Assembly (NCBI GenBank): GCA_910584615.1
Contig: CAJUAM010000044.1
Span: 1-23,698 of the forward strand
Origin: an uncultured Dorea sp.
Lineage (GTDB): Bacteria; Bacillota; Clostridia; Lachnospirales; Lachnospiraceae
DNA length: 23,698 nt
Direction of reading: 5' to 3'
How positions within the stretch are numbered: the first letter of the stretch is position 1; every line of letters begins with the position of its first letter. The translations under genes and the position numbers were made by a program. The notes under the pieces were generated by a model. That model did not search any database. It saw nothing but the letters and a program-made list of their open reading frames with translations, and was not told the DNA's origin. Below, one piece after another: positions 1-6,940 of this stretch.

Positions 1-18
1 TCAAGGTTCTACGAAGAT

Positions 19-252
19 TCAGCCATAGAAAACTCTATGTTTTGACCCCAGCATCTTCACATTATTGTAGATACAAAATGTTACAGCAAAAAATGGCAGC
101 ATAGTTAGAGGACCTAAATAGCTTGCTTTTTGAATATCGATAATCATATTCTTTATTTTGTATCCCTTTTTCTGCATTTCAGAACTAAATTTTTCAAAAC
201 AATCCTTGCGTTTCAATTCTTTTTCTGTTAATTTTCTTTTGTCTTTGTCCAT
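19..252 (-). pseudogene. Truncated DUF3267-like membrane protein N-terminus
   Basis: The ATG at 252 is chosen over the upstream in-frame ATG because GGAGG lies 7 nt before it. The 77-residue product starts with a charged helical stretch (MDKDKRKLTEKELKRK) and then one hydrophobic segment near residues 45-62. The N-terminal pattern LTEKELKRK...F...S.EMQ.KGY resembles, from memory, the start of DUF3267 putative zincin-like membrane proteins, which are usually around 200 aa. Here the frame ends after a non-family tail (KMLGSKHRVFYG) and no HExxH motif is present, so I read it as a gene broken after the first membrane segment. The family assignment is tentative, and an intact unknown small membrane protein cannot be excluded. 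Confidence 0.45.
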
Positions 253-426
253 AGTTAACCTCCAAATCACGAATTTGTTTATAACACCACAAGAAATTAT
301 TTCACAATACTATCATATTTTCATTTCTGTTGCAATCAAAAAACTGACAATGTTTTATTCCCAAAAGGAGGATATGGTATCCAGAACCAGCCGCTGCATG
401 GACAAAACCTATGTAGTGGCTTTTCC

Positions 427-639
427 CTATCTCCTCTTCATCCTGCTCAACAAAGATTCCTTATATACCGGATTTAATCGCTCTATCAAATATTTGCGTT
501 CAAATTCATTATGATTAAACTTTTCAATTAAAGCGGCCATTTTTTCTATCCAAAATTCTTCTGCCTTTTTCTGCTTTTCCACATCCATTTTTGACGGAGT
601 ATGTAAATCAACTTTTATTTCCTGCTTCCTTTTTGCCAT
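427..639 (-). CDS. Small charged hypothetical protein (70 aa)
   Basis: The frame starts at the ATG at 639 and encodes a very polar, probably all-helical protein. It has many Lys/Glu residues, a central KKAEEFWIEKMAALIEKF helix, a basic C-terminus (SRMKRR) and no signal peptide or membrane segment. A TTG start at 660 would add seven residues. Neither start has a strong ribosome site, which lowers confidence. I do not recognise the family. It sits between a truncated gene and a broken transporter, so it may be cargo or a remnant of a mobile element. No function is proposed. Confidence 0.4.
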   Translation of the reverse strand: MAKRKQEIKVDLHTPSKMDVEKQKKAEEFWIEKMAALIEKFNHNEFERKYLIERLNPVYKESLLSRMKRR

Positions 640-716
640 GACAACCCGCTTTTCTGACAAGAGGACTCATCTATTATTATGAATCTTCTGTCATTTCTAT
701 TCTTTTTGGGTTGTCA
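639..716. repeat. Nested inverted repeat TGACAACCC / GGGTTGTCA
   Basis: A perfect 9-bp inverted repeat has arms at 639-647 and 708-716. A second, shorter pair TGACA/TGTCA lies inside it at 655-659 and 689-693, with nearly the same centre. The repeat covers the start of the 70-aa gene and ends about 35 bp before the point where ABC ATPase homology begins. It could be an operator, a small terminal-repeat remnant or chance. No role is established. Confidence 0.3.
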
Positions 717-747
717 AATGAACTCTTCTCCATTTGTTTCCACTGCT

Positions 748-1388
748 ATACCATCGGCAAATCAACGCTTCTGTCACTGATCGCCGGACTGATCGCACCG
801 GAAAGGGGGCTGATCAAGATCAATGGAAAATATTTAAGAGAAAGCACCACCAACATTGGTTACATGCTGCAGCACGATGAACTTTTTGAATGGCGCACCA
901 TTTACCACAACGTCCTTCTCGGATTGGAAGTACAGCATATGCTCTCTGCCAAGACAAAAGCAAGAGCACATGAACTTTTAGATATCTATGGACTGAAAAA
1001 TTTCGAAAATTCCCACCCTTCCGAGCTTTCCGGAGGGATGAGGCAGCGGGCTGCGCTGATCAGAACACTGGTATTAGAGCCGGATATCCTGCTGCTTGAT
1101 GAACCTTTCTCGGCTTTGGATTACCAGACCCGGCTGACGGTCGGCGACGATATCGGACAGATCATCCGGCAGGAAGGAAAATCTGCCCTTTTAGTAACCC
1201 ATGATCTGTCAGAAGCTGTTTCTCTCGCAGACCGGGTGATCATATTATCCGGAAGACCCGCCTCCATACGCCAGACTATCCCTCTTATCTTTGACCTTGA
1301 ACAGAATACTCCGCTAAACCGCCGGAATTCTCCGGAATTTAAAAATTATTTTAACCTCATATGGAAGGAGCTGAACTGCGATGAGTGA
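748..1388 (+). pseudogene. 5'-truncated NitT/TauT/SsuB-type ABC transporter ATPase
   Basis: The product carries most of an ABC nucleotide-binding domain: the end of Walker A (GKSTLLSLIAGL), the Q-loop (MLQHDELFEW), the signature LSGGMRQR, Walker B (ILLLDEPFSALD) and the switch His (LLVTHD). The order and tail fit SsuB/TauB-like ATPases that power import of sulfonates, nitrate or thiamine precursors. The usual GPSGCGKST is replaced by CHCYTIGKST, and the roughly 40 residues normally before it are absent. The open frame reaches back only to a TTG at 711, with no plausible ribosome site. The 5' end has therefore been replaced by unrelated DNA at about 750, and the remaining product should not bind ATP normally. 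Its 3' end overlaps the permease start by 8 bp, as in an intact operon. Confidence 0.85.
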
Positions 1389-2100
1389 ATTTTCAAAAGA
1401 ACAGCTTAATTTTATCAAAGGTCAGAAAAAACATCAGAGAATCGTCAATATATCCAGAGTGCTGATTCTTTTAAGCTTCCTGTTTTTATGGGAATTTTCT
1501 GCTAACGTCGGCTGGATCGACTCTTTTATATTCAGCAGTCCTTCAAAGATAGCGCTCTGCTTCTGGGAGATGGTAGTTGACAAAAGCATATTCCTCCATG
1601 TAGGAGTCACTCTCTATGAGACGATCATAAGCTTCATTTTAGTCATCCTGGTAAGCATCCTGACCGCCGTCTGCCTGTGGTTTAGTAAAAAGCTTTCAGA
1701 GATACTAGACCCCTATATCGTTGTGTTAAACAGCCTCCCAAAATCTGCGCTTGCCCCGCTCCTGATCGTCTGGCTTGGGGCAAACCAGACTACAATTATT
1801 GTCGCGGGGATGTCTGTAGCAATTTTCGGCAGTATCTTAAGCTTATATACCAGCTTTATCACAGTAGACCCCGGCAAAGTCAAACTGATCTACACCCTGC
1901 AGGGAACTAAGTTCCAGGCCCTCATTAAAGTAGTGCTCCCCCATTCTCTCCCTGCCATCATCAGCAATATGAAAGTCAATATAGGACTGTGCCTTGTAGG
2001 TGTCATTATCGGTGAATTCCTCGCCGCAAGAAATGGACTTGGGTATCTTATCATCTACTCCAGCCAGGTATTTAGCTTAGGAGGCATTCTGATACGCTGA
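1381..2100 (+). pseudogene. ABC transporter permease, 5' part (SsuC/TauC-like), interrupted
   Basis: The start ATG at 1381 overlaps the ATPase stop and has AGGAG 10 nt upstream. The product has several hydrophobic membrane segments and the cytoplasmic loop with an EAA-like motif (LQGTKFQALIKVVLPHSLPAI) that contacts the ATPase. Family similarity runs to SSQVF at about residue 230. The next residues (SLGGILIR, then stop) are element DNA, and the missing end FKMDWLLMSIVILC... is found at 9767-9870. The joined frame (1381-2074 plus 9767-9870) is 798 nt and encodes 265 aa with no frameshift. The gene is thus split by a clean insertion, not decayed. Substrate is unknown; the family imports sulfonates, nitrate or pyrimidine/thiamine precursors. 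Confidence 0.9.
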
Positions 2101-2105
2101 CTACC
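2069..2105. repeat. Left attachment site: core TATTTA plus inner arm
   Basis: The core copy at 2069-2074 follows permease codons for Q-V-F. An 8-bp spacer (GCTTAGGA) and the inverted-repeat arm 2083-2105 follow. The recombinase stop codon (complement of 2101-2103) lies inside this arm, so the recombinase gene ends directly at the element boundary. Confidence 0.8.
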
Positions 2106-3936
2106 TTAATATTTCCCACTCTCCTTTTCCCCCGCTCCCATTAAAACGGATCCTCCCTTCTCTTTTCAGCGCCCTTATCCTGTAGTTGGCTCCTGACAGT
2201 CCAATCTGCAGTTCTTTTGCGATCATGCCTGCTGTTATCCGCGGATTTTTCCTCATCATATGTACAACAGCTTCCCGCTCCTCTCTCTTTCTTCCTTTAT
2301 AGCTAAACAGATTCCCGTATTCTATTTTTATACTGCTCTCACATTCCTGAAACGATATATCCCCACATTCTGTTTCCATGACCTCATCGGGTCTGAACAC
2401 AATTTCCATAGATTCCGGATATATCAGGATCTTTTCAGTCTCTTCAAGCATCTGCATGACTTCAGCCCTCTCCACTGCTTTTCCTGTCTTTAGCTCCTTT
2501 TCAATGCTTGAGAGTCTTTCTTTTCGTACACTTTCTTTCTCCCTCTGGCATTCCAGTTCCCTGATTCGCTCCTGCACACTGAAAAACTGATCTTGTAATC
2601 CTTTTTGCATTCTCTGGTAAACATCATTGGGAATGATTCCATCCAAAAGTTTTAAAACCAGTACATCCATCTGTTTTAAAAGTTTTTCCTTTTTACGTGT
2701 CTCCTTATCAAGCTCGTGCTGATTGTCCTTTTCTTTTAATGCCACTTCCAGCATATCTTTCATACTATTGATAATCTTTGCCTTATCTGTCTTATACCTT
2801 TGACTGCAGACCTTATACAACAGCTCATACAGTTTCTTTTCTTCAAGGTGGACATTACCGCACCCGTCTGTCTTAAGGGATTTTACCCGTTTTCGCTGTG
2901 ATCTGTCTGCACAGTTCTCATCTCTCCCTGTCTCCAGATACCTCTTGCATTTCCATTCATAGATGATATCGCTGCTTTTATAACTTCTTCTTGTTTTTCT
3001 ATAATACGGACTGCCGCATAATCCGCAGGCCAGCTTCCCGCTTAACTGGGATTTTCCGGCATTTCTGCCGCTTTTTTTCTCTCCTTTTGCCCTTGCCTTT
3101 GTGCGCTTTGCAATTTCTTCATTTGCCGCTTCCCAGAGTTCCTCTGATACAATCGGCGGCACCATATTTTCATGTATAAATTGTTCTTCTCTCGGTACTT
3201 TCACTGTCCTCTTCGACTCAAAATCATAATGCAGCCTGTTCATGACTGCCGTACCCTTATTTAAAGGATTGTGTATCATGCGCAGAATTGCCGAATCCGT
3301 AAATGGTCTCCCATTTCTAGAGACAATGCCCTCATTCTTTAAGATTGCAGATATGCTCCTGCTCCCGAATCCCGCAGCGCACAGTTCATACATACGCCGT
3401 TTAACCTTTGCCTCATCTTCCACGACCACCACACTCTTATCCGGAAGTTTGCGGTATCCGTATGTATTGGATGTCAGGATTACCGGACCGCCTCGCCTCT
3501 GGCGGTTTTTGTGGGCATTATTGATCTTCTTGCTCAATTCCCGGCTGTATTCTTCTGCCAGTATTGCCTTGATTCCGGTAATCAGCGCATCGTCCGTCGT
3601 ATAAAATTTTCTTTCTATATAGATGTAGAGCTTTTTCTGGCCGGTTAACAGGCGGTCTACAAAAAGATACCAGTCCTTTGTATTGCGCATCAGTCTGTCC
3701 TGGGATTTAATTACTATGATATCAAACTTATCCCCCTCAAGATCATTGTAAAGACGGTTATATTCGCTCCTTCCTTTCGTCGTCGTCCCGGAACGGCTTT
3801 CCACATATACATCTTTAAGCAGCCATCCATTCTCCTGTACGCACAGTCTCCCTTCTTCCACCTGCTTTTTCAAAGCATCCCTTTGACTTTCCTCTTCCGT
3901 GCTGCAGCGGGCATAGATCACAGCGCGGGGGATCAT
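2101..3936 (-). CDS. Large serine recombinase (integrase) with C-terminal winged helix
   Basis: This 611-aa protein should cut and rejoin the element's attachment sites. Residues 1-150 form a resolvase-type catalytic domain with the nucleophile Ser12 in YARCSTEEE and the conserved SQDRLMRN. Residues 155-275 match a recombinase domain (GYRKLPDK...ILRMIHNPLNKG). A zinc-ribbon follows (C304, C307, C330, C342), then a Lys/Glu-rich coiled coil at about 395-490. Residues 554-611 look like a winged helix-turn-helix (RITAGMIAKELQIGLSGANY), which most large serine integrases lack. The start ATG overlaps the stop of the 54-aa gene by ATGA, implying coupled translation. The gene lies at the left end of the element it is predicted to move. 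Confidence 0.92.
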   Translation of the reverse strand: MIPRAVIYARCSTEEESQRDALKKQVEEGRLCVQENGWLLKDVYVESRSGTTTKGRSEYNRLYNDLEGDKFDIIVIKSQDRLMRNTKDWYLFVDRLLTGQKKLYIYIERKFYTTDDALITGIKAILAEEYSRELSKKINNAHKNRQRRGGPVILTSNTYGYRKLPDKSVVVVEDEAKVKRRMYELCAAGFGSRSISAILKNEGIVSRNGRPFTDSAILRMIHNPLNKGTAVMNRLHYDFESKRTVKVPREEQFIHENMVPPIVSEELWEAANEEIAKRTKARAKGEKKSGRNAGKSQLSGKLACGLCGSPYYRKTRRSYKSSDIIYEWKCKRYLETGRDENCADRSQRKRVKSLKTDGCGNVHLEEKKLYELLYKVCSQRYKTDKAKIINSMKDMLEVALKEKDNQHELDKETRKKEKLLKQMDVLVLKLLDGIIPNDVYQRMQKGLQDQFFSVQERIRELECQREKESVRKERLSSIEKELKTGKAVERAEVMQMLEETEKILIYPESMEIVFRPDEVMETECGDISFQECESSIKIEYGNLFSYKGRKREEREAVVHMMRKNPRITAGMIAKELQIGLSGANYRIRALKREGRIRFNGSGGKGEWEILR

Positions 3937-4097
3937 ACAGCCTCATCCTTTCTGATAATCTCAGTCAGATGAAATCTTTCTTCCGGACTTATCAGCTGGT
4001 CCCTCATGAGCAGTTCTGTTATTTTGAGCATGATCAAAGCCTCCCGCTTAGTGATCTTACTGCTTTCTTTCATGTGATTTTGTAAGGAGTACTCCAT
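3933..4097 (-). CDS. 54-aa helical protein coupled to the recombinase (SHOCT-like)
   Basis: The frame runs from the ATG at 4097 (AGGGG about 11-12 nt upstream) to a TGA that overlaps the recombinase ATG as ATGA. The product is MEYSLQNHM..., with two predicted helices around ITKREALIMLKITELLM and a C-terminal segment LISPEERFHLTEIIRK. The pattern of a helix followed by L-I-S-x-E-E resembles short SHOCT-type oligomerisation modules that often sit just before serine recombinases in Firmicutes (from memory). No membrane segment or Cys is present. It could be a recombination directionality factor or a regulator of the recombinase; this is inference from position and size only. Confidence 0.7.
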   Translation of the reverse strand: MEYSLQNHMKESSKITKREALIMLKITELLMRDQLISPEERFHLTEIIRKDEAV

Positions 4098-4173
4098 CCT
4101 AACACAGCCCCTTTTATGTTTTCACTTATAACCTATGCTGCCCTTATTGTTTTTAAAGCATTTACCAATCATA

Positions 4174-4201
4174 AAATGGCAGGAAAACTTCCCTGCCATT
4201 T
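4174..4201 (-). terminator. Hairpin terminator after hybrid kinase 1
   Basis: A perfect 10-bp stem (AAATGGCAGG / CCTGCCATTT) with an 8-nt loop lies 38 bp downstream of the kinase stop. On the minus strand it is followed by a short T-rich run (TTTTATG). It separates the kinase genes from the recombinase pair. Confidence 0.65.
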
Positions 4202-4238
4202 CACATTCCAATATACCTCTTTAATCTTTTGTATGATT

Positions 4239-6824
4239 TTATCTCAAATATTTTTTTAATTTACGGGCAACAATCTGAATATCGATCGGTTTTGCCAGAT
4301 GGTCATTCATACCGCACTCCAGACACTTTTGAATGTCCTCCGAAAAAGCATCGGCTGTCATCGCAATAATAGGAATATCCGCATCTCCACGCTTTGATCT
4401 TCGTATAGCCCGGCAAGCTTCATACCCATCCATCACAGGCATTCTGACATCCATAATAATCGCATCATAATATCCAGCAGGAGATTTTTCAAATTCCTCA
4501 ACACATATTTTTCCATTTTCAGCCCAGTCCAATTCGATTTCAAGAATAGAAAACAGTTCTTTCGCGACTTCCCAGTTAAGCTCATTGTCCTCCGCAAGTA
4601 AAATATGCTTTCCCTTTAATTCTTTATCCGCCGTATGTTCCGTTTCTTCCTCCTCTTCACCAGACATTCCTGCAAATGTCTTAAGAGCATCAAACAAAAC
4701 AGACTTAAACAGCGGTTTTGAAATAAATCCGGAAATCCCGATTTTTCTGGCTTCTTCTTCCATCTCACTAAAGCCGCAGGATGAAATCAGTAAAATCGGG
4801 CAATCATCCCCATATTTCAAACGAATCACCTGCGCAATCTCAACCCCATTCATACCTGATAATTGCTGTCCCAAAAGAACCATATGATAATCATCATTCT
4901 GATGACTGCGTTCTGAGATCATTTCCATTGCGCGTTCAGCACTCAGGCACCACTCAGCTTGGACGCCAAGAAGTTTTAATGAATGGGCTGCATTTATACA
5001 TAACCGCTCATCCTCATCAGCTACAAGCATGTTCCAGGCCGGGAGGGCCGCATTGGGTTCCTGCCCTTGTGCCTTTTTAAGATCAAAGACTACATGGAAT
5101 TCACTTCCCCTGTCCAGCTCGCTTATGACAGAGATCGTACCGCCCATAGCATCTACAATATACTTTGTAATTGCCATTCCAAGTCCGGACCCTTCCGTTT
5201 TCTGTACACGGGCGTTTTCCTCTCTGCTAAAGGAGTCAAACAACTTTTCCTGATATTCCTTTGACATGCCGATACCCGTATCTGACACCAAAAAGTGTGT
5301 GCGGACATAAGAGGTATCTTCCCGCAGCTTTTCCTGGTACACAGATACTTGGACAGTTCCGTTATCCGGCGTGAATTTGACCGAATTACCCAAAAGATTA
5401 ATCAATACCTGATTAAGTCTCACACTGTCACAATACACATTTTCCGCAAATATTTCATAAGCAGCCGCGTTAAACTGCAGATTTTTTTCTTTTACCTGAG
5501 GCTGTACAATATTCACTATATTGTCCATGACCTCCCTTAAAGAAACCGGCTCAACATTCAGCGTCATCTTACCGCTCTCAATCTTAGACATATCAAGCAC
5601 GTCATTAATAAGACCCAGGAGATGATTGCTGGATAACTCAATTTTACGCAGGCATTCCTGAACCTGATCCTGATTATGTATATTAGCCTTAGCTATAGAT
5701 GTCATACCAATTATGGCATTCATAGGAGTACGTATGTCATGGCTCATGCTGGACAAAAAGTCCTGTTTTGCCGCATTAGCATATTCCGCTTCTTTCTGTG
5801 CTTTTTCAGCAGTTTTACGCGCTGTATCCATCTGCGCGTTTACACGCTTTAATTCGGCTACCTGTTTTTTGAATACTCCTAAATACTGGAAAAATATAAA
5901 AAGAAGCATGGCAATTACAGCAAAAGAAGCCGTATAAACATTAATAAGCCAATGACTGCCCATATTCGAAATTTCCTGATCCAACGCGTCAAAAGGCAGA
6001 ACTGTCACCAGATACCATTCACAATATGGAAGATTGGTACAATACAAGTGGCGGCGCGACCCGCCGCTTTTCAATATGACTGAATAATCTTCATCTGCAT
6101 TCATTGCTGCCGTCATCTGGCCAATATAGTAATCCGATTCCTCTTTCTGACCGTCAAAGATCCGGTAAAGCCTGTCAAAATAATTCTCATTGCTGCCGCC
6201 CTGGTCCCGGATCACATAACTTCCGTCCTTGCGTATGACATAAGAGTAGGCCAGCGAACTGTCTGACTCAAGAAAAAGAACCTCACCCATATATTTAGAA
6301 GAAAGCCCTACAACAACAGCCAGACTGTCACTTCCGTCAGACATAGGATATTCACATGGAACCCCGAACATAATTATATTATTTCCGCTGCTGTCAACAG
6401 CAGAAGCCACTTTTCGTTCTCCGTTTTTTAAACTATCTAAAAAAGTATCTGGATGATTCAGCTTAATAGAATCACCGTAGATCATTTCAATTCTGCCGTC
6501 AGGTGAGTATAAACCGGCACAGAGAAAATGTCTTGCTTTTGCGCCGTATTCTATCTCTTCCTTCGAACCATAAGTTAAATTCTCTCCATCTGCCGCGATA
6601 TGCGCAATAGATTCTGCCATAGTAAGGCGCAGAGCAATGATCGTTTCAAAATGCAAAGATACCTGCTTACTCATCTCAGACATATAAGCAGTACCTATAT
6701 TCTTAATGGTATTTCCGCTCATTTTGTTTACAGATATCCCCAAAAACAAAAAAATGCAAATATTTAAGCAAACGATCATTGCTATGCTGATCTTCAAAAA
6801 ACGCGGCAAAGCTATGTTTTTCAT
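4239..6824 (-). CDS. Membrane hybrid sensor histidine kinase with two receiver domains
   Basis: The 861-aa product has a transmembrane helix at 12-30, an extracytoplasmic Cache-like sensor region at about 35-290 and a second helix at about 293-315. A coiled linker, HisKA with His362 (SMSHDIRTP) and a HATPase domain (N-box N480; DTGIGM 515-520; GSGLGM 545-550) follow. Two receiver domains end the protein. The first (about 597-715) has G652 (VLLGQQLSGMNG) where the phospho-accepting Asp belongs, so it is probably a pseudo-receiver. The second (about 738-861) keeps LLAEDN and Asp792 (IIMDVRMPVMDG). The start ATG has GGAG about 11 nt upstream. No Hpt domain or output regulator is encoded in the element. 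The ligand is unknown; small organic ligands are typical for such sensors. Confidence 0.92.
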   Translation of the reverse strand: MKNIALPRFLKISIAMIVCLNICIFLFLGISVNKMSGNTIKNIGTAYMSEMSKQVSLHFETIIALRLTMAESIAHIAADGENLTYGSKEEIEYGAKARHFLCAGLYSPDGRIEMIYGDSIKLNHPDTFLDSLKNGERKVASAVDSSGNNIIMFGVPCEYPMSDGSDSLAVVVGLSSKYMGEVLFLESDSSLAYSYVIRKDGSYVIRDQGGSNENYFDRLYRIFDGQKEESDYYIGQMTAAMNADEDYSVILKSGGSRRHLYCTNLPYCEWYLVTVLPFDALDQEISNMGSHWLINVYTASFAVIAMLLFIFFQYLGVFKKQVAELKRVNAQMDTARKTAEKAQKEAEYANAAKQDFLSSMSHDIRTPMNAIIGMTSIAKANIHNQDQVQECLRKIELSSNHLLGLINDVLDMSKIESGKMTLNVEPVSLREVMDNIVNIVQPQVKEKNLQFNAAAYEIFAENVYCDSVRLNQVLINLLGNSVKFTPDNGTVQVSVYQEKLREDTSYVRTHFLVSDTGIGMSKEYQEKLFDSFSREENARVQKTEGSGLGMAITKYIVDAMGGTISVISELDRGSEFHVVFDLKKAQGQEPNAALPAWNMLVADEDERLCINAAHSLKLLGVQAEWCLSAERAMEMISERSHQNDDYHMVLLGQQLSGMNGVEIAQVIRLKYGDDCPILLISSCGFSEMEEEARKIGISGFISKPLFKSVLFDALKTFAGMSGEEEEETEHTADKELKGKHILLAEDNELNWEVAKELFSILEIELDWAENGKICVEEFEKSPAGYYDAIIMDVRMPVMDGYEACRAIRRSKRGDADIPIIAMTADAFSEDIQKCLECGMNDHLAKPIDIQIVARKLKKYLR

Positions 6825-6940
6825 GCTTTTTCAATCTCCATTCTCTAATTTTTGTTCCTGATACAGGGCAAAAGAATATATCATATGTACAAAGGGAAAG
6901 TAAGAAACTGCCTTCATCCCCGATTTTCTCCATGCACCTG

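Noticed and set aside
158..514. A 118-codon plus-strand open frame
   Set aside because: It runs antisense through the starts and ends of two minus-strand frames, has no ribosome site and shows no recognisable motif.
655..670. The 9-mer CCTCTTGTC (complement strand) also occurs at the right element end, hinting at a second copy of the same attachment site
   Set aside because: The 12-bp arm and the TATTTA core are absent nearby, so a 9-bp match is most likely chance.
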